From contig KV419464.1 in the NCBI GenBank assembly GCA_001630475.1, forward strand, positions 1 to 64,000: 64,000 bases of DNA, in the 5' to 3' direction. The stretch comes from Sistotremastrum niveocremeum HHB9708. Taxonomy: Eukaryota; Basidiomycota; Agaricomycetes; Sistotremastrales; Sistotremastraceae. Below, in pieces: positions 54,081 through 64,000 of this stretch. Under the pieces are notes generated by a model. It was not told the origin of the DNA, ran no database searches, and saw only the letters and a program-made list of their open reading frames with translations. Within the stretch, counting starts at the first letter, position 1. Each line of letters begins with the position of its first letter. A program made the position numbers and the translations under genes.

Positions 54081-56425
54081 ATGTCGCTCCTTTCAAGATT
54101 TTATTATTTCGTCTCCTTACTCTCTGTCGTTTCTTGCTCTGTGACCGTCTACACCAACCTTAATCCTTTTCTTACCGGGACCGCAAATCCAGCCTTCCAG
54201 ACCGCAATATGCATCGGCGCTGTTCCTTGTGATGGCAATGTCCTCAACCCCATCCCGAACCCATCACTGAACGGTGGTCAATTCGCGATTCAATTGTACT
54301 CTGGAGGGATGACAGGGATGAGCATACCGGTTAGCGGAAGTTTCTTGGGGTTCTCTATTGAACTTTCAGTCTCAAATGCCGTCCGTGAGTAGAGCAGCAG
54401 CGTCTCTACGATCACGTCCTGACATCTCCAATACAGTCGGAAACAATGGAAACACTCTCAATCCTATTTTCTTGAATCTTATGGCAAATATGCAAGCGCG
54501 AGCTGGAAAGACACTCGTTCGTGTAGGCGGTAACTCTCAGGAGAGTGCAACCGTCGTTCCGAGCGGTCTTCCAAACAACACTGCTATTGAGAAGCCTCAA
54601 GTTGGAACAGACAGAGTGCGTACTTGCTGTCCTTTGTTGAACATTTATCTGAATCGTCGCAGACATTCACTCCCGTGCTCCTCATTTCTCCCAATTTGAT
54701 CTACGCAATGGGCAACATTTCTACCCTCGTGAACGTCGAGTGGTTCATCGGTCTTCCTTTTAACGACACCTCCAACCCTCGGTACGTCATTACCTTGCGT
54801 ATTGGTCCTCCAGCTCATTTTGCGCCATAGCACGACATTGGCCGAGATTGCCCAGAGCGTTCTCGGGAAAAATCTTATCGGCATGCAGCTTGGGAACGAA
54901 CCTGATCTTTACACTACAAATCAACTTCGAAACTCTTCGTACACCGTTCAAGATTACACAGTGGAATGGGGTCAAGTCTTGCAGGATTACCAACAGGACT
55001 CGAAGGTTCCTAACACCGACATCTTCGTCGCGCCGAGTATCTGCTGTGGCTTGAGCGGCAATGGTTGGATGCCGGAACAAGTTTGGGATACTGGATTCCT
55101 GACTCAGTATGGAAACAATCTGGCTTATATCGCGGTGGAACAGTGAGTGTTCCGCCTATTTCACGATTTGCTGATCTTGACCAGCCTGCTTTCTTCAGTT
55201 ATCCCACGAACAACTGTAACGACACCGGCCCCCTCGACCCCGAACAACAGATGCCCCAGTTCTTCCTCAACCACTCCGCCGTCATCGAGCTTTCTCAACC
55301 ATACGCCAACACATCGCAGATTGCGGCTCAGATGAACAAGCCTTTCATCATGTTCGAAACCAACACCGCGTCTTGTGGTGGCTTCTCCGGCCTTAGTGAT
55401 AGCTTCGTGTCCGCTCTTTGGACAATTGATTATGCGCTCAACATGGCAAGCTTCAACTTTTCCAACGCTCTTCTCCATGTCGGTGGTCAGAGCGACTACT
55501 ATAACGTATGTCACCTCTGCATCTTTGTCATTGAAATCGCTCACAACTCGTCAACAGCCTTTCACTCCTCCCACCACCAATCAAACCAGCTATCGTCAAT
55601 GGAGCATCGGCCCAACATACTACGCTGCCCTCGTCGTCGCTGAAGCGCTCGGCCCTACAGGCGACGCTCAGGTTCTCGATCTCGGCTTGAACAATCGCAA
55701 CGATCTCACTCCCGGCTACGTCATTTACGAACAAGGCAATCCGACTCGCGTCGTCCTCATCAATTCCTTAACGGATCCAAGCGGAGCAAGCAATTATACG
55801 GCTCTCATCAGTGTTGGTGGAAATAATACGGGGCAGCCAGGCGCTACTCCTGCGACTGTCACCGTCAAATATCTGTTAGCGCCAAGCGCTACGGACAAGT
55901 GGAACATCACTTGGGGTGGGCAGGTGCGTCGGCTTCATTCTTTATGATGGGAGCGTCGCTGATGGTGATGTATTTAGACTTTCGGCGGGCCATTTGCGTC
56001 AGATGGTCGTCTCACTGGCGATCTCCAGACCTATACAGTGACCTGCGATCAGACGAACAACGTTTGCCCTATAACCGTCCCCGCACCCGCTGTCGCCGTC
56101 GTCTTCCTTACCCCCGAATCCTTCGCAAATTCTCAAGGAAGTGCTACTGTAACTTTCGAGACGACGATCGCAACTGCTGTCCGTGTTATTTTCCTTATTC
56201 AAAGCCCTGAAACTGACATATTATTCATAGACAATAAACACGGCTACCGTCAATCCGACGGTCCTCGAAAAGTCAAACGGCCGAGGAGGACAATCTTTCC
56301 TCGGATTAGGATCAACGAGTCCCGGTAGTGCCAGTGGTGCAGAGAGGACCTCACAAGTGATGACTTTAACGGGTATCTTGGGATTGGCTTTATTAATAGG
56401 CGCTTCGGCTGTGCTTGGCGCTTAG
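54081..56425 (+). CDS. Glycoside hydrolase family 79 (beta-glucuronidase-like), GPI-type C-terminus
   Basis: A secreted GH79 enzyme encoded by about eight exons. The signal peptide (MSLLSRFYYFVSLLSVVSCS) leads to the barrel with GFSIELSVSNAV, KTLVRVGGNSQESATVVPSG, and VEWFIGLPFNDTSNP. The acid/base Glu lies in GMQLGNEPDLYTTNQ, and the nucleophile region is IMFETNTASCGGFSGLSDSF. A GH79 C-terminal domain follows (VVAEALGPTGDAQVLDLGLN; TPGYVIYEQGNPTRVVLINS). The last residues are Gly/Ser-rich then hydrophobic (LTGILGLALLIGASAVLGA), which fits a GPI-anchor signal. Likely substrates are glucuronic-acid side chains of arabinogalactan or similar glycans at the wall. This is inferred from the family. 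All catalytic residues are present. Confidence 0.9.
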
Positions 56426-56733
56426 GACTTTTCGGACATCATCCATTTCTTCACTTCATTCATTTTCATTATATCTCTTCTCGTCTTGTCTCTTGCATAT
56501 CCCGACTCCAGATAAGTTCTGGATTCGGTTGTGAATACTCTGTAAAATATCTCCGTTAGAAGACGGGTTAGAATCTGGATATAATGGGAAGCACCGGCTA
56601 AAATAATCGATTATCGGCATATATCGGCGGTCATACTGCTACTGACACATAATTCCCAGTCAACTCGACGTTGAGCTGTTGCTGGTTATAAACATAGACA
56701 GTGGATGATTCAGAAGTTTTGAAAATATTATTT

Positions 56734-58185
56734 TCAATATCCTGCCGAACTTGACATTGTGTACTGCGTAGCTGAAATCGAAAAACTGGGCATCTCGCTC
56801 CCGTTGGCTCCCAATATTGAATCACCGAGCACGCGACTCTGAACTTCTCGGAACTCCATGTTCCCGAGTTGAGTCAAGTCCATGGAAATGAGGTCAACTG
56901 ACATGCGCTGCTGGTGAAACTTGCGGAGGTTTAGGTTCAACCGTGCACCCTGTGGCCGTTCGGTCGAATACCAGGAAAGCAGGGAATCAATGAATACTCA
57001 CAGCAATTGACATCACTGCAGTGTTCCATCTAATTTTTTAAACTTTAACAGCGGAAGTGTACTTGCGAAACTCTCTTACGGGTATAGGACTGAGAAGACA
57101 ATATCCTGATTCAATGCCCAGCTGATATTGCACATAACACTTGTGGCTAAAATTCGGCCCACAAAATGAGATGAGATATATATTGAACATGGATTGTGCT
57201 CACCCAACATCAAAGCGTATGTCCAAGTACCATCTCTGATGATGATGTTGAGATATGGGGATCGATCAGAACGCGCAATTCCAGATTGCAAGGATCTGTG
57301 AATTGTCGCGGAGAATAGACACGTTTCGAATATTATTAGAGGGGTCCTGAACGGTTTTATGATCACTTTCTTTAATAAAATCTATCCACTTACCAGCACG
57401 AATATCTGATCTTTCCTTCTGGGACAGTGCAGGTATAATAATCAATCTCGGGAATCACCAGTATCCGCTCGGGCGTCACATTCGCCTCCAAGACGGACCC
57501 GACTGTCAAGACCACAGCCATCTGGATTACATATACAATGCTGCTTAGGAAGAGAAATTTGCGATTGCAACCATAAAGGGCGTAAACTAGATTGCGAGCG
57601 AATTGAGAATAAGTGGCGGAAGGTTGTTGAAGTGCTTACGCCGAATAATCAGTATAATATCCACTCCTGCTTTTACGGCGAAGGGGACGAGAGATCCGAA
57701 TATGAATGTGCCATAGCAGAACTCGTCGGAAGGCGGAGAGTGTCCACTCCAACTGTTCCACGTGGGACCAACAGAACTAGGAACAGCTTTCGTCAGACAA
57801 GAGGAAAGGCCAGATAGAGACACTCACAGAAGGGCGAAAAGCCCAAAGTATCTAGAGTACAGATAAATGCATTTACTCGGAGACCAGGAAGAGCTGAGAA
57901 GCTGTTCAGGTGAACGACGAGCAAAGTGGCGGAAAGGCATACCTCCATAAATATCGTATCTATTGATCAGAAGCATATCGTTAGGTCGAGTTCATGCCTT
58001 GAGAATGGAAATTACTTCGTCATCGATGGTCACCAGTATATCCCAGATTAACCATGTAGTGGCAGAGACTGTCATTCGTTATTTTGATCAACATAAGCAG
58101 AGCGACACCAGCTCTTACTCGATCCGTACACACTGAATTGATCTCTTGTTAGGAGATGTACTGCAAGGCTGGAGGAGACGGACAT
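56734..58185 (-). CDS. DUF6533 seven-helix membrane protein, copy E
   Basis: The start at 58185 reads MSVSSSLAVHLLTRDQFSVY, aligning with the other copies. Later exons include VGPTWNSWSGHSPPSDEFCY, GTFIFGSLVPFAVKAGVDII, and MIIKPFRTPLIIFETCLFSA with IIIRDGTWTYALMLGE. The last exon is GARLNLNLRKFHQQRMSVDL ending SSSAGY at 56734. The MGP block found in copies B-D is replaced by a diverged VGP. The intron-rich structure is the same. The middle region between 57370 and 57590 was not fully joined by eye. Confidence 0.78.
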
Positions 58186-59575
58186 GGTGAGAAGAAAGTA
58201 GTCGGAGGCTTCTGGCGGCGATACTGGGAGGTTCTATCATTTAAAGCACACGACCTATGTTGTTTCCCATGCGTGTAACTGAGGTCGGACAGTGGACCCT
58301 GAAGAAATCAAAATGAGGCCATAGCCCCCAATCGTGAGTAGATTCACGGCCTGTTTCATGAAGCCGATCCAAGATCTTGTCCAATCCTCTAAGTGCTCAG
58401 GATCAAGCAAACTGAGGACGCACTAGAGTGTAGCAAAATATATCGTCCAGTATATTGTCGTCTCCCAGTCTCTGTATAGCAAGGCAGGTGCACTTTCAAA
58501 TGGAATTCACCACTTTGCCTGGTGCGCCGTACAGTATGAAACATCTCCAAGGGTTCCGAAATTCTGTGCCTGAACTAGACTCGAACTCACGGTCTCCAGG
58601 AGAGGCGAGTCAAGCCGTCGCCAGAAGGTTCAGCAAGAGAGAAAGAAGCTCAGTATGGACATTGCTTCAACGAATGACTGAGTCTCTTCGGAGCTCCTGA
58701 CTCCGGAACGTCACCACACCCACGACAATCCGATGTCCTTGGTTCGCACTGCTCCACTTCGGCGTCCAAAGATCATGAAGTAGAGAACATCGGAGAGATC
58801 TCGGGGTCCCCTCGGCATTTCTCAGTCAGCGCTCCTGGCCAAGGGTGCGAAAGACGCGTTTGAAATGGTCCAAGTGAGTCTTGATCACGGGAGAAAAACG
58901 ATGTCCCTCGAGCTTCCTCTTCCTTAGTTCCTGCCATCACCGTTAGAACCATGTTGCTATGCGGTGCGCTATCGAGATTACTCACATTCAAGCACGAGGA
59001 AATCTTTACCGTGTCAACACATTTGATGTCAGTCTCTTCTCGAAACAGCATTCAGCATTCATTATCGTTCGACTTCGGCTCTCGAAATTCAGTCTCATAT
59101 CCAAGTTAGGCATTTCGAGAAGTACACCGAGCCATCGTTGCATACGTCCTATTCCGTTTCAGCCAGCACTGGCCCTGCAGGGACGACTTGAGATCGAAAT
59201 GGACTTGCCATGACAGCGTTTTCGTGAGAGCCTCAAAGGGGCTGGGAGAGGCCGAGAATTATCCGTCCGCCACCCCCGCAAAGGAAGCTCCCTGGTACGG
59301 GCGTGATGCATGCTGATGCCTATGCAGAACTCGAGTTGGGTCGTCTGGAGGAGCTATTGGACAGTCGGACAATCGGGACGGTCCCGGTCCCGGATGATCG
59401 ATTGCGGTGTTCGACTTCGGTTACATAATATCCTGAGAGTGATGAATCTGGATCCCGAACGATGCTTCCATTATGACTTTGATTTCATGTAGATTATTAT
59501 ACTCATTATACGTTATTTTATTTGAGGCTGCTTGGTGCATTGATCTAAAATCTGTCACACCGCTCCATTCGCCGA
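58186..59575. other. Intergenic stretch of 1.4 kb
   Basis: No gene is supported. A minus-strand segment near 58560-58640 has a tRNA-like box B (GAGTTCGAGTC) but no foldable tRNA, and is listed under rejected calls. Confidence 0.4.
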
Positions 59576-61577
59576 CTACTTCTTTGCCAGTGCTGGTGTT
59601 TCAGGATCAATCGCTATTGTTGGCTTCCGAGGGTCGTGAGTGAAATACTCCGAAGCGAAATCAGAGTCCACGAGCACGCGTTGAACATGAACTATGGGAA
59701 AGTGGATTATTAGTGTCATGGATCTGCTCGTCAGGGCCGACATACGGTAGTGAGCTAATCCTTTTCCGAAATTTCGATAACAAGCGATGCCAATTATAAA
59801 AGTCGAAATCATCAGGACAAATGAAGTCACCGTCATGGTCCTAGAAAAATTTCAGGTCGAAGAAGGGATACTTAGCCAAGGAGAACGTACGCAAAAAAGG
59901 GCCAGGTTAGAAAGGTGTATCGATAGACAATGGAGTAAAACATAATTGACCAACAGCAAACGATGACGAAACATATGCCAAGGAAAGTACACATTATTCT
60001 TCTGTTTTCATGTTTTATCGCGATGTTTCCCTGAGATTATAACAATGTAAGTATGAAGAACATGGATGGACCTGCACATAATGTAAATAACGCACGAGAG
60101 CTAGCCAGGGAATGAGAAGGAGTAAGGTACTGATGTACAGAGCCTTGTAGAGAGGGGTGTGCAGAGAAAATTCCTCGATCGCACCGCCATTGAAAAGCTG
60201 ATTTATCCAGAGACACATCGATGTAACAAGAACGAATGAAGACAAGGTGAAAGACGCAGAAAGTGCGAGTGCAACCTGGGAAACGTTCAGCATTAAGCAA
60301 CAGTCAACGGTACATCAAGTATTCGATGCCGCACATTCAGAATGCCATTGATGTGTTCCGTTGATCCCGCGTGAGCTAGTCTTTGCACTTCAAAAATCTA
60401 ACAATGCAATGAGGCCAACGTCAAGATTTGAGAGAGACTCGCTGACCTTGATCATTTTACGTGCTATGACCACGGAAGCAACAAGCCCAATTAGATTGAA
60501 ACACAATATCACCAACTACGTGTGACGGGCTCAATAAAACATTGCGGCGAGACAAGGTTCTGGGGACTGACGTTCAGAATCAATCGCTCGTCCCACGCAG
60601 AGCCGATTAAGAGTAAGGACTCAGTTGCGGGACCGGGTTCTTCCAATGCCGTAGCGCAAGCTCCTTGGATAACAAAAGTTTGAAAATTTGATCTTCCAGT
60701 TGCCGTGAGTTTGATTGCAAACATTGACCATATAGTCGAAAGAAGCGTAGTCGCAAGTGCACCAATCCTAAGAATGATCAGACATTGAATGAAGAATGAG
60801 AAGATAGATCACACAAGTCGGGAGTTGATTCTTTGAAGATCTGTATAGTTCGTTCAACAAGAGATATTAACCTTCGAAATTAAGGCGTACGCTGAGAATC
60901 GAGATAAGCAAGAGCCATGCTTGAAGGGCAACGAAGGCCAGATCGTCCCTTTCGGAATTTTGAAAACTAGACGAGGTCAGTGAACCGCTGGGGCAGATTA
61001 CACGGGGTACACTTACAACTCCAATGCCCACAGAAGGGCTGTGTCGCACGGTTGGCTCACGTTGAGCGGGAATGAGATTGGGCCTGCTAACCCAGCTGCT
61101 GAGGATGCCAATGCTCCATCGGATATACTCAGATTCTATACATGAAATAAAGACTCAGCAATATCAAGGAGAAGGATATTGGCACGTACCGGAGATATCT
61201 CCAAGTTAACAGCTAAAACTGGGCACTCTACGGTTCCATCGAAAGCGGGTGCTTTCAAGTTTGTCCCATTACAAACTTTGAAAATAGGTCCTTCGAGCTT
61301 GACGAACGTGCGTGGGGGAAGAACAAACGGGGGACTTTGGATGTTCTGAGATGCATTCCGATCAATGGTGAAAAGGAAGGCGTGGAGTACAGCGAGAGCA
61401 GAAGCCTGGAAAAATATCACGACGAAAAAAGCAAACGAGAAACGATTCTGGAATAATCTCTTGAACTGTGACACCCGTCAAATTCATCAGTTTTCGTGAC
61501 GTATGGGAGATAAGAGCTATAACACCTACGAAGAATTTTCCGCGATTCGAATAAGGCAATTTATCGAACGAAAGCAT
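59576..61577 (-). CDS. Multi-pass membrane protein, basidiomycete-specific, unknown function
   Basis: The chosen start at 61577 gives MLSFDKLPYSNRGKFF, joined after a GTAGGT intron to FKRLFQNRFSFAFFVVIFFQ with a first hydrophobic helix. An extracytoplasmic domain follows with cysteines (FKVCNGTNLKAPAFDGTVEC) and the segment NLSISDGALASSAAGLAGPI. Then come repeated helices: LAFVALQAWLLLISILSV, LLSTIWSMFAIKL, VALALSASFTLSSFVLVTSM, ALYISTLLLLIPWLALV, and TMTVTSFVLMISTFIIGIAC. The tail FGKGLAHY...HVQRVLVDSDFASEYF is one I associate with a family of unassigned basidiomycete membrane proteins. About ten short introns are needed, and not all were fixed. There is no link in sequence to DUF6533. Confidence 0.65.
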
Positions 61578-62408
61578 AGGCACGGTCCACGTGGCCTCGG
61601 GATCAAATTTCAAGAGAAATACAAAGCAAGAAAATTGAAGGAGTGGACGGTCGTTCACTGAACGATTCAGAGGACAGGACAGCCAGTGTCGAGTGAAGGT
61701 GATGAATGAAGATGTCTCGTCACCGTCGTCTGCAAGGGGACCGAGATGGTAAATGCGGGCATTAAATATTAAAGTGCTAAGATCGATGGATTTGCCGAAT
61801 CATGCCGAGTGATTGATTGATTGATCCCTCGTTGTCAAGGCGCCCGTCCTCATATGACCGTTCTAGATTTTCGGGTTCTGCCGACCTTCGTCCTCCTCGA
61901 CCATGCCAAGCTCGACAGTCCGTCCGACGTTGTGTCGAATTTCGTAGGATGCGTCTTGTTTTGTTCTCTGTGCCTTCACCGATTTTCTTGAAACAACTCT
62001 ACAAAAATAGAAAAACTGACCTTTCAACTGGAGCGAGCTGGGCCCGCTGTAACTCGAAGCGATTGCATGACGGTCAACTTGACGGCAGATGGCGATAGAG
62101 CGTACATTCGAAAGGATATTTTCAAAAAACAACAAACGGCATTAATGCGGACAAAAGCGTTGAGTTTTCATTGCTCGTTTGGACTCGTGGATACCACTAT
62201 TCGAGTATTTTTGGGTGCAAACTGATGAACCAGCCTCTCGCAATAGTTAATGTGAAACTGCTACTCCGTCTCACGATCGACATCCATCTAAGACGACCAC
62301 CAATTTCTTTCAAAAAGCAATGCATGCTTCCCCAAATTCTAGGACGAGGGGAGTTAGAAGCGTGGTAGCAAGAACTTATAGTATCTCGAAGTATGTCCCT
62401 CTCCGAAA
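61578..62408. other. Intergenic stretch between divergent genes
   Basis: Upstream regions of the membrane protein (minus) and the small hydrophobic protein (plus). The overlapping frames at 61817-62135 on both strands are unsupported. Confidence 0.5.
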
Positions 62409-62416
62409 TATAAAAG
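62409..62416 (+). promoter_or_regulatory. TATA box of the small hydrophobic protein gene
   Basis: TATAAAAG lies 66 bases upstream of the ATG at 62475, close to the spacing at small secreted protein 3. Confidence 0.6.
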
Positions 62417-62474
62417 CCACTCCATAAGCTCCGAAAACCTTCATTCCGCTCTCCATCCCCTCATACCATCCATC

Positions 62475-63183
62475 ATGTTCAAATTCCACGCTCGCTTTAT
62501 CTTCGCATTCTTCGCCACAACAGCGTTGATACTCTCAGCTTATGCACTAGTCCCCTCAGTAAAGAGAAACGATGACCTCGTCATCATCCCGGATATCTGT
62601 GCAAACCTCAACATCGACTTGACCGTCCTCTTGACTTCTATTGGTTCGTTACATTCATTCTCTAGCACCTTTCATACGCTGATGGTTCATCCAGCTCAGT
62701 GTGCTAAATCTGGAGCCGATTCAACTTCCCTTTGGGTCGAACTCGTGGCCCAGCTTCAAGTTTGCGCTGAAGCTATCGTCGAGATAAAGCCCAATACTTG
62801 GGATAAGACCACATTCATTACTCTCGTCGTCAACCTCTTCATCGTCAGCCTTCTCACATTCTCTCCGCTTGCCAATTCTGACCGCCTGAGCACAGAACAT
62901 CTTCGCCGTCATCAAGCTATTCGATATCTCCGCCCTCTTGATCATCCTTCTCAGCGCAGAGATCAAGCTTGACGCCGTACTGTCCCTTATCCTCAAGAAT
63001 TGCGATATTATCTTCGCGAACGTCGTTGTGATTATCTCAGCACAGTAAGCTCTCCATCTTCATCTCCGAGATCAAACTTCGATTGAGCGATTTTCCAGAT
63101 TGACGGCCATCGTCACTTTGTTGGTTGAACTCAAACTTCTCTTGACGATCAAGATTTTGGGATTGATCAGCATCAGTCTCTAA
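62475..63183 (+). CDS. Small hydrophobic secreted or membrane protein
   Basis: Four exons, 62475-62643, 62695-62843, 62896-63044 and 63099-63183, give 183 residues. An N-terminal signal peptide or anchor (MFKFHARFIFAFFATTALIL) ends near SAYALVPSVKR, a possible dibasic processing site. The rest is alternating hydrophobic helices with few charges: NIDLTVLLTSIAQCAKSG, VAQLQVCAEAIVEI, ALLIILLSAEIKLDAVLSLI, NVVVIISAQLTAIVTLLVEL and a hydrophobic end. Cysteines occur at regular places (about residues 30, 59, 79 and 140). Similar small proteins are common in mushroom secretomes, without known function. Exons 2 and 3 are both 149 nt. Confidence 0.7.
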
Positions 63184-63942
63184 AGATCTGCGTGCTTGAA
63201 AATAAAGCAATGCGAGCTCATGTGCCTGCATTCGTACTTGGGAGAGCTTGAATTGAACAATGACCCGAGATCCATCCCCAACTATTAACAATCAGGACAT
63301 TATATTTGACAGATCCACAACGAGTGGGCAAAACTTTTATTAGTATTGAACGTTTTTCTTGGGCATTCGGTCTACCCTTCGATTAAATCTACACTTTTCT
63401 GTTCTCAGTTGCCTTACCGCTTTATGCATTCTGAGACACCATATTCTTGTCAATATTTGATAGTGCCCCAGGCTTGAAAATTCCAAAGTATACGCACTCT
63501 ATCATCAAATTCAAACTCCAATTAATCCAAAACGCTGTCGCTCTGGCAGCGACCAGCGTTGCGCTTGACATCCACACAGTTAGATTAGAAAACTGCACCA
63601 CCCGCCGCAGGGGTTTATCAACGGACCGTCATGGACAACAATCACGCAATTGACTCTTCTCTCGGACGTGATCCTTCAAAGGACCTGTGTCCGAGCGCTT
63701 GCGACCGAGCTCAATCTTCGCGGAAGCCTCTGCCTCAGTCTGCACCATATATGGTCGTTTCAATCCACCATATTGCATAAATCCAAGCATAATGGACATC
63801 GATAAGGGTCTATCATCTATCATGCATGAGGAACCAACGGGATCTTCATAGCTGAAAGGAGTTCACCCCACGGCCAGATGACCGATGAGACGATAAAGCA
63901 TCTTCAACGCTCTGGCATTCGTACCCTCATCCGATTCTCACC
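63184..63942. other. Intergenic stretch, nothing supported
   Basis: Only short frames of 64-68 codons without domains. Confidence 0.5.
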
Positions 63943-64000
63943 ATGCCTCCTCCTCCTGAAGTCCCCACAGTCCAACTCAGACACGAGTAAGCGCTCCTTC
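63943..64000 (+). CDS. 5' end of a gene cut by the window edge
   Basis: An ATG in good context (CACCATGCC) begins MPPPPEVPTVQLRHE, with a GTAAGC donor at 63987. The exon would be 63943-63986. Too little remains to name the product. Confidence 0.45.

Noticed and set aside
58555-58645. tRNA-like sequence on the minus strand with box B GAGTTCGAGTC
   Set aside because: The T-stem does not pair and box A is poor. At most it is a remnant of a tRNA or tRNA-derived repeat.

Overview
The window is a stretch of nuclear DNA from a basidiomycete fungus, most likely an Agaricomycete. The support is: many introns of about 48-65 nt with GTRNGT-type donors; five members of the basidiomycete seven-helix DUF6533 family; a multicopy gene family typical of mushroom-forming fungi; and fungal housekeeping genes (CDK1, eL8, mitochondrial uS7, MPP6, HAM1-like, HRI1). 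Base 1 appears to lie at a chromosome end, because it opens with a degenerate telomere-like array. No rRNA or tRNA gene, CRISPR array or retroelement was recognised.

Layout. 0-1.5 kb: telomere-like repeats, then about 450 bp with a 10-bp period. 1.5-3.6 kb: one two-exon gene of a multicopy agaricomycete family. 3.6-7 kb: little convincing coding sequence. 7-17.8 kb: CDK1, a secreted GH5 glycosidase, DUF6533 gene A, a HAM1-like lipid-binding protein and an MPP6-like exosome cofactor. 18.8-19.6 kb: a 24-residue metallothionein gene whose second intron carries a hAT-type MITE (8-bp target duplication) that contains an assembly gap. 20.5-28.2 kb: mitochondrial uS7, DUF6533 gene B, an HMG-box-like protein, and two GFA-domain genes either side of a LENG1/Cir_N-type protein. 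28.3-30.9 kb: two divergent paralogous genes whose upstream regions and first two exons form a 707-bp inverted repeat with no mismatch in the segments compared. 31.2-39.7 kb: two tandem short-chain dehydrogenases, HRI1 and a DUF262 protein. 40-44.6 kb: DUF6533 genes C and D. 45-47.6 kb: eL8 and a secreted histidine-phosphatase-like protein. 48.8-53.1 kb: three small secreted paralogues. 54-56.4 kb: a GPI-type GH79 glycosidase. 56.7-63.2 kb: DUF6533 gene E, a multi-pass membrane protein and a small hydrophobic secreted or membrane protein. The window ends inside the first exon of another gene.

The housekeeping genes show no operon logic. The accessory part holds lineage-expanded families: five DUF6533 genes, three small secreted proteins, two SDRs, two GFA genes and the paired inverted-repeat genes. 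The most unusual structures are the inverted duplication at 28.8-30.5 kb, whose identity stops three bases into an intron, and the metallothionein gene split by a MITE. All gene models were spliced by eye from reading frames and GT/GC-AG junctions, so internal junctions are predictions.
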